From Branchiostoma floridae (taxonomy: Eukaryota > Chordata > Leptocardii > Amphioxiformes > Branchiostomatidae), in the NCBI RefSeq assembly GCF_000003815.2, contig NC_049996.1, positions 7,088,131 through 7,152,130 of the forward strand: 64,000 nucleotides of DNA. The letters run 5' to 3'. The notes under the pieces were generated by a model. The model was not told the DNA's origin. It saw only the letters and a program-made list of their open reading frames with translations, and searched no databases. Position 1 is the first letter of the stretch. Every line of letters starts with the position of its first letter. This document shows, piece after piece, positions 1 to 12,317 of this stretch. Position numbers and translations under genes: made by a program.

Positions 1-3000
1 GGCTGGAGCCTGAGCCTGATGATGATGATGAAGATGATGAAAATCCAGTCTCCTATGAATATATCATTGAGATGTGCCGCTATACAGACGGCAACATCCT
101 GAATACATGGGAGGAATGCAGTGAAAGAACAACAGAACTTAGTTGTAAATTAAAAGTAAAAGTTCAGCACGATGGAAAGTACCGCTTTCGTGTGTCAGCA
201 CGTGACAAGGACAGGAACATCACCAGCCTTCCAGAGGAAATGGGTAAGAAATCATGGTTTCATTTGAGGTTTAGATCAAATTACACTGCACAATTCCTGA
301 CAGATAGTTACATGTACACTATTACTGTATGCTATGCCATGAAAGCAATTTCAGATTCATTTTTCTCGAATGACAGATTGATATGCCTCATATTCATCTT
401 GTTGTGACGTCTATTTTGCAGGTGACCCAGAGATACATATTCGTATCAAACAAATGAATACAGAAATAGGATGGCTTGAACGATTATTGAGAATATGGAA
501 TATCTTTGGTACAACACCTGAAAGTCAGCAGCCTGGAAGTATTGTCTTTGTCATCTCGTGTCAACACATGAGTGGTCTGCGTGAACTGTGGATGAACTAC
601 AACCTGGGGAAACTGGAGAAGTTCTTCGAAGATCTGTTTGCCATTGAAGACAACCCTGCTTCCGACACAGAACTTGACATACAAATTGACCCTGAGAATT
701 TCTATGCCTGCCGTCAGCATCTCCTGTTGACTCATCCTAACAGTAAAGGATTCCGGGTGGTGAAAGTTGGGGATAATTCCTCCAGAGGTTAAAGACTGTC
801 TCATTGTTCTACAAATGAGCATTTAGTACATTTTGATTGTTATCAAGCTTGCATTCCTTTTTTCACAAATTATAATTAACATTGTCAACTTACGTTTAAC
901 ACATTTTTAACAGTACTTCATATTCAGAATTAGATTGTTTTCCTGTTTCACCTCAAAACCAAAATATTACACACAACTAGAAACCTATAAATGATGTAAA
1001 AAAATCAATAAAACCAGAATGATAAACAATGTATTCATAGCTTTCTTCCATGATTGTCATATCATGTTGTATAACCTTCTTGATTAGGAACAGAGCTGGG
1101 ACTAAGTGAGGATTATCCAGTCTACTGCAGGCCAGTGCTACAAAGAACAGCCTTCTCAGAGCTGGATTTCTTGGACCTTGCAATAACCACTAATAAGCAA
1201 CCAACAGGTCAGTGACATACATGTAAATGTACTTTATTAGCATAGTTTGTGTAAAAGAGACATCAATTTAATCAAAATGAGCAAGCCCATTACAGTCTAA
1301 CATGTATTAGCCTACATTGAATGCCACTCAAACAGCCTAGGGCTCTTATTTCTATGGAGGCCAATCAGTGCTATGCTTCCTATTAATAGTATCATTGAAT
1401 CAGGTTCCAATATACAAAGTGCTTTAAAGGTATTAAGATCCAGTAAAAAGCCAAAATTGCCCTTATGTGCAAGTTGATCATTATATTGTACATGGTATAG
1501 GTATACAACATAGATGATGTTGCTCTTCAGATGATACCTCCAAAGATTTGGGCCCTTCAGCGACTAGTATTGGCACTGCTGTCACTGTGGAACTTCCTGT
1601 TTTAATATCTCATATTTTAGACATGCTGCGGTCATGCATGATTTTAGAGTGGTTTGAAAGATCATAGCTCTTGGGAGGGATCTCAGTCTTAAAGGTTTGA
1701 GTGTCATTACCTTGCATTTTTTAAACTACAGGCCTCAATTGTTTACTTTAATACAGTAACTCAAGAAGGGTTAACATTGAATTGTCATAATTTTGGTATG
1801 CAGATCACTAGAATGATGATTTACATATAATTTAGAAGCTAATAATGCAAGTCACTAATACTTTGCATAAGAGGAAAGTGTGAAATTTGCTACATTTTAT
1901 AATAGAACCCTCAAACTTGTTACGCGTAACTAACCTGTTTGAGAAAGTAAGTAAAGGCACGCGTCGATCTCGCAGGACCATGAGCAGTTTGAGAAAGAGT
2001 CTGATAAATATTGACAGATGTCAAGTATGACAATGGACTGGCCAAAGTTGCATGATTAATGAGAAAATACATTTTCTATTTTTAAAACTTATGTCAGTTG
2101 GAAGTCAAGTAAACGCACTGAAGACAGTATCAGACATAAATGATGCTTTATCATTTAACAATTGATTCATGATGAAATGCTACAGCATTCTTTGCTCATA
2201 TAAGGTGACCTCGTAGTTTTAACAACTTGATATACTTGGATACAGAGAAAATCAACTCATATATATATATATACATTGTAATCTATGCAGATATATCAAA
2301 TGCAAACCTTTTTTGCATATTAAGCAATGAGAAACATCACTCAAAAATGTTTAACATTATTTGCCAACAGCATTGAGGCCGTTGAACTCTAGTTCATGAT
2401 ATACCAGAACTAGAGTTCCATGTACCCATGCATAACAAATGCCAAAGGTGGTAACCTTTGTTATGTATCACAATCATTTTTCTATCCAAATAATAAGTTA
2501 ATAACAAAAGTTGTTGTAAGTATGAATTTCCTCAATATCAAATAATGTACTAAATGATTATTCATGTCTAATGTTGTTCACCCATTCTAAACTTCTGGTA
2601 TTGCTGCAAATTCCTGACAGTTGCCATTATGGAATTTCCATAATAATAATTGGTTCTGTTTACCTCCATGAAATGTCATGGAGGTTATATTTTACCCTGT
2701 GTTTGTGTATGTGTGTGTGTGTGTGTGTGTAAACAAAATAACTCAAGAACGGTAGGGTGGATTGATTTCATACTTGGTGTGTTGGTAGTGTGTGATGAAA
2801 GCTGGAAATGATTAGATTTTGGGCCCCCTAAGCGACTCCCCTTGGTACTGCAGCGCAACTTCCGGTTTTGCTATCTCGGTGTTCTGAACATGCTATGGTC
2901 ACGATTTTTTAATATTAGATAGCTCTTGTGCTCAGGAAGAAATGACATAAGTTTGGGCCCCCTAGCGTCTAGTTTTGGGATAGCAGGGGCATTTTTGTCA

Positions 3001-6000
3001 AAAACTTCTGAAGAGGATAACTCAAGAAGGGAACAACGGATTTTCATGATTTTTGGTTTGTAGGTACCTTAGACAATGTTGTACAAGGTAAGATACTAAT
3101 TATGCAAAATAGGAATTCATTTGCATAATTAATGAGAATATATTCTATCATAGCAGTTTTTTCTATGTATCTCTTGTCCTGGACATGATATGGCCTTGAC
3201 ATTTGCCTGGTAGATAGCTTGCAGTGTAATGACAAAGTGGGGTAGGTTTCAGCCCCCTAACATTTAATTTTGGAACTGCAGGGGCATTTTTGTCAAGACA
3301 TTCCAAAGAGGATAACTGCAGAAAGGATTGACGAATTGGCATCATTTTAGGCATGCAGGTAGCTTGGGCAAAGATGTTTAGAATGATATGCATGTTATGC
3401 AAATGAAGCCGTAATTTGCATGATTAATGAGGGAATTGTATAATTCCATTGTTTGCAATAACTGGACTTCAATAAATGTAACACTTGTTAATTATGATAG
3501 GTGGAATATAAGCAGAAACCAAATATGGTAATGAGGAACTAATTTGCATAATTTATGTAAAAATTGCAAAACTGCCCATTGACTAATGATTTAATAATTT
3601 TGACATGTGTTTGTTAGCCAATGATGAGTAACACCATGCATAAATTATGTTAATGTGTTAGTCAATTGCATGAAATTCACAAAAGCTCTAAACATTCATG
3701 GAGGTATGAGGTCGCCGAACTCTAGTTAATTGATATTTCCATCTTCCTCAGTTTATGAACTCCAATAAACTGTTTCACAGCTTCATATCACTCATTAGTT
3801 TGAGATCCCTGTCATGGAATACAGAGGATTTATGAATCTTTATTATAGTATGCAGATTACATAGTTTGCTTATTTGCGGGATTAGAGTTTGATATGTAAA
3901 CCTTTAGCTATCTAATAGTATGTAACAAATATCATGACGATTTGCCTCCCCCTTCTTGAGTTATTCTTTCAAACTTTACCCCAAGCCTGTTAAAAAAGTT
4001 GATGAATTGTGACACCACATGCTGTCCCAAAGCTATCTACCCTACTCAAAATCATTACGGTACCATAGTATATCCAAAACATGAGATCAAACCACAAGTT
4101 TTTACAATGTATTGAATTTCAACCACGAATTTATCAACTGCTTGTATAATATACTTCATGCATTTAGTTTTCTTCATCATATCAAAGGTATAGGGAAGAG
4201 ATTACCTCGGACAAGGGAGAAGTTACCTGGAGCAACAGGGAGGTCACCTGGGACAACAGAGAAGTCACCTGGGACAACAGAGAAGTCACCTGGGACAACA
4301 GAGAAGTCACCTGGGACAACAGAGAAGTCATCTGGGACAACAGAGAAGTCACCTGGGACAACAGAGAAGTCACCTGGGACAACAGAGAAGTCACCTGGGA
4401 CAACAGAGAAGTCATCTGGGACAACAGAGAAGTCACCTGGGACAGACCAGGAAACACTTATTATGTACCAGTTACAGTCTGAAAGGCAGACCATACAGCA
4501 TCTCCAGAGAGAAGTCAGACAGCAGACAGAGGAGAAGGAGAAAGTAGAGAAAGTTCTCCTGGACAAGGAAAAGGAAATTGAGGGCATGGAAGAGACCATT
4601 GATGAACAAAAAGCAGAAAACAGAAAACTGACTAACAAACTGGCAGGTTTGGAGGCAGAACACAAACTAGCTCAGCACCAGGAAGATCAGCAGAAAGCTA
4701 TGGTGAGAAGTTTAGAGAGGGAAGTCAGCAGGCTCACACAGGAGAATGAGTCAGCACAGAAAGTTCTCTTGGAACACAACAAGAAAACAGAGGAAGTAAC
4801 AGTGGCCAATAGAGATCTGACAACTGAAAAGACAAAAGTGGCAGACAGACTGACAGGTTTGGAGGTTAAATATGAGATAGCTAGGCATCAGATAGATGAA
4901 AAGGAAGACATGGTGAGAAGTCTCCAGAAGGAAGTCACCCGACTCACACGGGAGCAGGAGACAGCACAGAAAGTAATTATGGACAACAAGAAGACAATTG
5001 AGGACTTAACAGGAGTCAATAAGGGCATGGCAGAAACCATTGAAGACAAACAGCTTACTGAAAAGACAAAACTCACAGACAGACTGGCAGGTTTGGATGC
5101 AGAACATGAGAGAGCTCAGCACCAAGTAGAATTGCAGGAAGACATGGTGAGAAGTCTCCAGATGGAAGTCAACCGGCTCACAAAGGAGAAAGAGACAGCA
5201 CAGAAAGTTCTCACGGACAAAGAGAATGAAATTGTTGACTTAGCAAGAGCCAATAAGGGCATGGAAGAGACCATTGATAAACTGTTCGCTGAAAACACAA
5301 AACTGACCAACAAACTGGCAATGATGGAACAAGAAGAAAAGTTGAAGGTTGACAAGGAGGAAGCCACTGGTTTTTCACAGAAGGAGACAGAACGAAAACA
5401 GGGGAAGGCAACTGAGGACTCAATGGGAGCCAATAAGGGCATTGAAGAGACCATTGAAGAACAGCTTGCTGAAAAGACAAAAGTGGCAGACAGACTGGCA
5501 CGTGTGGAGGCCAAACATGAGATAGCTCAGCGCCAAGCAGAGTGGCAGAAAGACATGGTGAGAAGTCTCCAGAGGGAAGTCTCGCGGCTCAAGAAGGAGA
5601 TAGAGACAGCACAGAAAATTCTCCTGGACAACAAGAAGGAAATTGAGGACTTAACAGGAGCCAATAAGGGCATGGAAGACACCATTGATGAACTACTAGG
5701 TGAAAAGACAAAATTGACTAACAGAATGGCAAGTTTGGATGCAGAACATGAGAGAGCTAAGCACCAAATAGATCTGCAGAAAGACATGGTGAGAAGTCTC
5801 CAGATGCAGAGCGAGGTTACCCAGCTCACAGAGAATCTGGACATTTCAGGTAAATGTGAAAGGTCTCAGTACTTTGTTTTTATCTATTTCTAGACCAGTC
5901 ATTCATCTCAACTGGTATTCAGATTCAAGGCTATTACAATCTAATTTGTAAATTATTGGGGGCTTTGTTACTTTATTTTCTTCTTTCAATTATTTGGAAA

Positions 6001-9000
6001 TAAAGATTACATGAAGCACTCAAGATATGAACAAACCGCACAAAAGTGATACCACAATTGAAGACAGAAATTTAACATTTCTGCAGATTCCAAATTGCTT
6101 TAGTCTTTTTCGGCATTTAAATTGACCAGACAGGAGCTTTGACAGTTTGGAAATATTTTTAATACTATTTCAACTTTCTAAATATTTCCTTTGTAAAATG
6201 TGTAAAACTTAAGATTCTGAAATATTCATGATGTGGAATAGGATACTTGAAATTCTTACTAATACCTGTAGTTTGCAAATAATAGCAACAGCATTATACC
6301 ATTATTAACCATTTTCTACCAATTTTGTTACATTTTTAAATGGGTCAGTGGGCTGGAAAGAAAGCAATTCATACATTCTTGCAGAGCACTGTTAGGTGTC
6401 ATGTATCAATGGCCCACCACAAAGGACCCACTAGTGCCCAGCAATGAAATCAATATATTACTGAGGCAGACAATAGGGCTCACTTTTATGAGAGCAATAA
6501 ACTAATTCTACCATTTGGAAAAAACCCTTGTTTTAGGAACCTTAGGTCAATTTATTTACTTCATTTTAATTTAAATTAAGAACATTATAATAATTTTTTT
6601 GGTGTATATTAATTGAGGCAGTAGTGCCAAATATCCAAACTTGCATAACTTGTTGAGAATGCACTGTAATAAGCATTTTCATAAATTGTTAGTTACATGA
6701 CTTTGTGGCATAACAAATCCTACTACTCAATAATATACATGTAATAAGTTATATTGAAAGATGTATTGTGCATCTCTGCCACTTCATCCATTACCTACAT
6801 TTGTACACCTCAAGGTGGTCTGCATTGGGAATAAAATCAACGAGGTTTACTTTCACTAACGATTCACATGACAACTTGTATTGTGCCTCTACACCACATG
6901 GGTTTGCAATTGATGGTTTCATTATTAATGATAAACTTTTGTATCAATATACTCTATTGACTGATATCTTGGTGTGTTATTATACCATAGATTTGCTACA
7001 TCAAAATTCTAAATACAGTATTCTAAATGTTTCTCTGTCTTCTCTATCACAGAAAATAAGGATTCGCTTAGTCCTTTACTTGTAGCGACATTCCGGAACG
7101 AAATCAGCCGATACTATGCACTACAGGTATGCAAGCAGCAGCCTGTGGCATACGATGAAGAGTTCATCTTGGATGTAGACGATACATTTACTACGATGGA
7201 TATCCTACAGTACAATGTGCGTCGCCAAGCTTTTGACCGACAACCATTAGAATCCATTGCAGATATTTTCAATCCAGGTCCCAACCGTGCATTGGCAAGT
7301 CCTGTAAGAATCCTGATATGGGGGGTTCCCGGAATTGGAAAGACCACCCTTATTGCCAAGATATTGACTCATTGGAACAAACAGGATGTAGGAGTCCTAA
7401 AGCGGTATGACCTTGTTTTTGCCATTGCTTTGAGGAAGGTTGAGAGGACACAGTCTATTGTGGACTGCATCTTTGACCAGCTACCTGTAAGTGACGTGCA
7501 CATGAAAGAAGTCCTGGAAGACTATCTTCGCAGAAGCAGCAGAGTCTTAATCATTTTGGATGGATATGATGAACTTGGGTGGCAACCAGATGAAGATCAC
7601 GACATCATGAAGCTCCTGACAGGCAGACTGTTTCCCCACGCCTCCGTCCTTGTTACTACAAGAAAAACATGCACCTCTGATATCATTGAAAAGATGAAAC
7701 CAGACACCCGAGTCGAGATCTTGGGCTTCAGTCCTGACAACGCCAAGAGCTTCATCATGAAGTATTTTGGAAGACAGCCATCTGAAGGAGAAGCACTGCT
7801 TAAGAAGATTGGCCCAACCCTCCTGAGTACAGGAATCTTCTCAGTACCCATGCTTCTCCTCCAAGTCTGCTTGCTTTGGGAAGATGACCAAGATGTGATA
7901 CTCAGTGACAAAATTTGTCTTCTCTACAACCAGGTGGTGACGTGTCTTGTGCGACGTTATGGTGCAAAGGACAAGAACCCTGTACGTGTAGAAGACATGC
8001 ACGCACTTATGCATGCCCTGGAAAAACTGGCCTTTGAATGCTTGTTGAAGGAAAATGGAGTAACTGTGTTTAACCAGGAAGACGTGAAAAGGTACTGTGG
8101 AGAACAATTCATGATTCTGGTACAGCTAGGCTTGTTGAGAGAACAGAAAAACCCATCCAGGACAAATCCTGTTGCCCAGTACTCATTTTCCCACAAGACC
8201 ATGCAAGAGTACTTTGCTGCACAGTACCTATCAGAGAGATTGACAATAGAAGAGGCCACTAAGCATGAAATTTTGCGACAGTATTGCCCAACTGCCAGGA
8301 AGGTACAGACACTCGGTGAACTTCTCATATTGACATGTGGAAGATTGGGAAGGAAGGCAAAATTTATCCTGGACCATCTGAGAGATATCCACAATACGCC
8401 TGATGTACAACTTGTGGAAGAAGAGTTCTACAACTTCTTTGTAACTGGAAAGTCCAAGAAAGACTGGAACAAGGACATCAAGTTGGAGGACTTTGCAAGT
8501 GCAGAAGACCTGACACATCAGTTCATAGGCCAGTGGAATGACTACCCTCCTGTGCTGCTGACATATCAGAGCTACATGGAGTTGTATCTCCTCTGCTGTC
8601 ATGAGAGCGGCCTCACTGCTCAGTTTGCCGAGCAGGTGTTTCTGAGAGACACCATCCAGTTCTCTGGTGCCAGACCAAGGGTGTACAGCGTGCTGTCTCA
8701 CATGATAGCTGAAGCTAGTGAGAAGATTAAGGGGATAGAGCACCTACGTCTGGTCAACATGCAGAACTACTTCCTTGGTTCGACTCTCGAGGAGCTGCAC
8801 AAGTTGTCAGGTCTGAAAGAGTTGAATCTGCGTCAGTCAAGGCTTGGTAGGCACCTTCCAACCTGCACCATCCCCAGGAGGCTGGAGCTACGGTTCAAGT
8901 ACAGACGAATCATGAAGACATCAGAAGATGACTTGGCTAAGGCACCTGCTCTCCTAGCCAGACAGCTACCCCACTTAAGATCACTGAAGAAGCTGGTCAT

Positions 9001-9702
9001 TGCTTGGAATGACCTTGGTCCTGAAGACATGAAACAACTCCTTCCAGCCATAAAGGAACTGACGAACCTAGAACAATTGTTCCTGTCAGGAAACGACCTT
9101 GGTGGCCTGGGAAAGAACGTGACTGACCTTGTGGCCTTCCTTCCCAAGTTGAAAGTCTTCGAGGTCTACTTCTGCCAGCTCACCTTTACAGAGATCCAGA
9201 TGATAGGTATGTTTCTTACTGAATGTTGCTGTAGCTATTATAATAGTAAACTAGGCCTGTAAAACCAGCCTGTGGAGTATGTAATATTACTGTAAGTTAT
9301 TCAGAGTACAAACTTCAATGAAATGTTGGTTTGCATTTTTCAGTTATGAGTAAACATAGCTGATATTCTATGATTGACAAATTATACTAAGCTTGAACAT
9401 TTAGGACCATGTATGTTCATGATATTTTCAATTCTCTTTCTTTTTAGTATGTTTTAATGATGCCTCTGTGACTAAACTGTTCTTCCAAATTTGTGTACTT
9501 GAACCTTTTCATTCTTTTCCTAGCATCCAGTCTGACTGAGAACTGCCCAGACCTGGAGCTGTTTGACTTCCAGCTGAACCCCATCCAGCCTGGTGAGTCC
9601 ATCTGGGTTGGGGAGAGAGAGATGGACACAGTAAAAGCAACACTCAGTGACAAGGTGTTTGTGCCATTATATGGGAGTATAAAATTACCTCCAGCTTTTT
9701 AG
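1..9702 (+). CDS. NLR-type gene, 5'-truncated: FN3 - TRADD-N-like - coiled coil - NACHT - LRR
   Basis: Exons read as 1-243, 422-787, 4188-5849, 7053-9206 and 9524-9702; every junction is phase 1 and the in-window frame gives 1533 codons plus stop. Exon 1 is the end of a fibronectin-III domain and matches the second FN3 exon of the minus-strand gene at 41.9 kb. Exon 2 is a TRADD-N-like domain (alternating strands and helices, ending DPENFYACRQHLLLTHP). Exon 3 is a 7-aa repeat linker plus a long coiled coil. Exon 4 is a NACHT STAND ATPase: Walker A GVPGIGKTT at 7321-7347, Walker B LIILDGYDEL near 7549, and the NLR winged-helix signature FSHKTMQEYFAAQYL near 8185. RI-type leucine-rich repeats follow from about 8740. 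The likely role is cytosolic sensing and oligomerisation. The 5' end (CARD or other N-terminal domain) lies left of the window. The strong donor GTGAGT at 9593 means more LRR exons could exist; I saw none. Joining exon 2 to exon 3 rests on phase and on the similar order in the 55-59 kb gene. Confidence 0.78.
788..4187. other. Intron of the NLR gene, rich in dispersed repeats
   Basis: This 3.4-kb stretch lies between the TRADD-N-like and coiled-coil exons. I see no coding exon. It holds at least two fragments of a dispersed AT-rich repeat family (about 1530-1900 and 2384-3727) recognisable by GGGCCCCCTAG-like blocks and repeated ATTATGCAAAT motifs. A GT microsatellite lies near 2707-2732. Confidence 0.7.
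2384..3727. repeat. Dispersed non-autonomous repeat, family A copy
   Basis: The element is bounded by the motif GAACTCTAGTT at 2384 and 3717; the left boundary is a 12-bp inverted repeat (2384-2395 with 2407-2418). Inside are a (GT)n tract, repeated 'taactcaagaa' blocks, GGGCCCCCTA blocks at about 2821 and 2958 and several TTTGCATAATTAATGAG-like segments. Copies with the same blocks occur near 1530-1900, 35340-35560 and, in inverse orientation, 51736-53165. There is no open reading frame of note. The class is unknown. Confidence 0.55.
4225..4446 (+). repeat. In-frame 21-bp coding minisatellite (7-aa repeat)
   Basis: About ten copies of a 21-bp unit encode the heptapeptide KSPGTTE, twice varied to KSSGTTE. 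It sits at the start of the coiled-coil exon of the NLR gene, between the TRADD-N-like domain and the coiled coil, so it should form a flexible Ser/Pro/Thr-rich linker whose length can change without breaking frame. The copies are almost identical, which suggests recent expansion or homogenisation. Confidence 0.9.
4447..5849 (+). repeat. Coiled-coil array of about 66-70-aa units in the NLR gene
   Basis: The rest of this exon encodes roughly five to six repeats sharing a core like DMVRSLQxEVxRLTxExExAQ followed by KEIEDLTGANKGMEETI and EKTKLTxRLA. Charged heptads and the absence of proline indicate a long coiled coil. A single unit with nearly identical wording occurs in the glycosyltransferase gene at 56993-57504. 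DNA-level repetition means copy number may vary between alleles. Confidence 0.85.
5850..7052. other. Intron between coiled-coil and NACHT exons
   Basis: AT-rich sequence. The phase-1 donor TTTCAG/GTAAATG at 5849 pairs with an acceptor at 7051-7052 after a pyrimidine tract. I see no additional exon or recognisable repeat. Confidence 0.6.
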
Positions 9703-12317
9703 AGATGAACAAGTCACCCTGAAAGGCTTACTGGGAGGACTTTATGAATTGAACCAGAACTTTGTAGAATGAAGAATTAGATTATACTGTCATTATAATC
9801 TTCAGTAACTCTTGTGCAAACCCTGGGAAGATTAACATCATGACTGTGTAAGTGACTGTAAATCTGTATTAACTTAACAAACTGTATGATAGTTCCATGC
9901 TACATGTAATTATACGTTAGTCAGAGTGTCTAATGGCTTCAAGTTTATAAAACAAAAAAATTATATTATCTAAACTAACTGTACGGGCAGTTAGCCATTT
10001 CACTTACTCGAGAACATCCTTCTTTGTTACATGTACATGTTCATTGTGTATGCTACATGTAACATTAAATTTAAGTATTTCCCTTCAAATCACTTGTAAG
10101 GTACCTAACAGAGAAAGTTTAGAGAAAGAACTGAGATGTTGACAGGTTGATTAAGCAGATTGAGTATACTGCATTAAGGTAACTGCCAAGCAGCTGAGTA
10201 ACTGAGTGCAGCTACATGTATGGCAAAATGCAGAGCAGGGAGCAAGGCAGCCTATAGAGGATAGATGACAAATAGGGAGATTTTATGATTACAACATGTA
10301 TTAAGAACTGTCTCATTTTTTACATCGATTCATCCACAGCAAAGATGAGCCTAACCCATCAGAAAGGAAATTTTGTTGTTCAGCAAAATTGTGGCTTTTT
10401 TTTTACAACACTTTTACTGGTAACAGTAAGAATGCTACATACACTCCATAGCATACAATGTATATCTGATAGTTATCATGAAAAGCGTACATGTAGATCA
10501 AGTGTTAAAAGTTTGAAAGCGAACTACACAATCCATACACTTTCAGTTTGGCAAAAAATGGTAAAAGCAGTTTGGATTTTAAGATATTTGATTATTGAGA
10601 TTTTATACTAAGCAAGTATCAAATACATTTTGTACATGTATTTTGTTGCTCAAAGCAAAGATAACCTTTCATTATGCTGTCAGTTTGTTACTGATATCCA
10701 TTCTGTTTTTCCTGATATTTTCATATTCAGGATATTAGGTACTATTGCTAGGTTTAAAACAGGAACTACATATTTAGGTGTACAAGTCAAGAAAATTACA
10801 TTGTAACCAAGGAAGTTTGCGTACAACGGCTGTCTGTACTTATATTGTAAAATTCTGCAAAGTACCATTTTCCACCTGTGCAATGTCTTACAGGATGCTT
10901 TTAATTTAAAAAGTATTTTTCACTCAAATGTGCAATCAGTCTATCTTTCAGGAACGTAAAATTATTTTTGAGTTGTTTTTTTAACCTATTACATGTATCA
11001 TGTATTCCATTTTGTAACACTACATTGTGCCAATTTTTACATTGTGCCAATTTTTACATTTGTGCCAATTTTTACATTGTACCACTTTTCCCTAAAAATT
11101 TTCCAAAGGCCTTGAATAAAATACATGAAACATGATTTATCTTGATTTTGTTAGTGTTTGACTGACTGATTACTGATGGCAAGCTTAAAATACATTTTAT
11201 GGATAATATTGAGATCATTTCAATGTAGAATGCCAAATAATGCAACTACAAGATACGAAAAGCTCTTTACTTTGTATATCAAGCAGGAGGTACTTGTAAA
11301 GGACGACTCTGGACAAAATCAATATCGTCATCATGATAGTTGAAATAAAGGGTCACTACTGCAATTTATTAATCTATTTTAATGAAGTTTGACCAGAACT
11401 TTTTAAAATAAAGAATTATTTTATGTCATTATATCAGATACTGGTCTTGCAAACTCAGGAAAATCAGTATCATGTGCAACTGATGGATTAAGTACATTCA
11501 GTCATTGCAAGCATCAAAGATGCTTAAAATCTATACATTACAATAATCATCATAATTACAAAACAAATTCCAGATGCATACAATGTTGTCTTGTTTTCAG
11601 TATTTTTTATAGCCCATTACTCTAGCTGTGCTCAGAAGTTTTTAAGCAGCTGCTTTAAGGTTAATCTACATCATTTCATGTAATAGAGTTACTCTACATG
11701 TAAACTTGGGAAGACAATGCAGCATAACATTATGTAACAACAATGGTCATTCACTTTGTTATCAAATTCAGTCTGCCATTGAATTGATTTGATACCAAAA
11801 CAGTTTGACCCTTAGCAAATCATGATTTTGATAAAGATGCACAAGTCATGCACAGCAATGAGCAGTGACAGTTATAAAGGCATCATCTCCACATTTCATA
11901 GTTGGCCTAAGTAAAAAGCAACTGTTACAGTTACTGTAACTCATATTTAACAGTTACAGTGCACTTTGAGCAGAATAAAACAGTGAAATGTTTAAGTAAT
12001 CTAATTTACCATTACATTAAAAAAATGTACTGTGTTTCTATTTGATAGCTTTTTTAACAATGCCTATGACACATTGGAAATTATATATAAAATTATATAT
12101 AACTGCATAGTTTCTATGCAAAATAAAACTTTTAATTGCATCCTAGCTGTAAAATTTCACTTTTGAAGTACCCTTTGATGCTATACCCATGCAGCACTAC
12201 AAAATCTTTTAAAAATAGCTCAATGTAACATTTTTCATGATTGTGTTAGGAATGTTCAATATCCTTTGGAATCTTTAAGAAAGTTCACATGGACTAGCCA
12301 AGTATCACAATTCAAAG
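9703..12317. other. Convergent intergenic region
   Basis: This separates the 3' ends of the NLR gene (plus) and the GHKL-RING gene (minus). It is AT-rich with many TACATGTA words and an 18-bp motif (ATTGTGCCAATTTTTACA) tandemly repeated about three times near 11030-11080. No LRR-like reading frame was found on the plus strand, so the NLR gene probably ends at 9702 or the remaining exons are very short. Confidence 0.5.

Noticed and set aside
790-792. In-frame TAA right after the TRADD-N-like exon, as the end of a gene
   Set aside because: The phase-1 donor G/GT just before it matches the exon end in the paralogue at 41240, and the next exon at 4188 continues in phase, so the stop is intronic.
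4112-4187. Start codon at 4112 for a separate coiled-coil protein
   Set aside because: An acceptor at 4186-4187 fits the upstream phase-1 exon; the codons before it look non-coding.
4177-5844. Minus-strand ORFs opposite the coiled-coil exon
   Set aside because: They are complements of the repeated coding sequence, Ser/Val/Leu-rich and without domain similarity.
9593-12300. Further LRR exons of the NLR gene
   Set aside because: Searched by eye for LxxLxLxxN-type frames after plausible acceptors; none convincing, including the open frame at 10285-10611.
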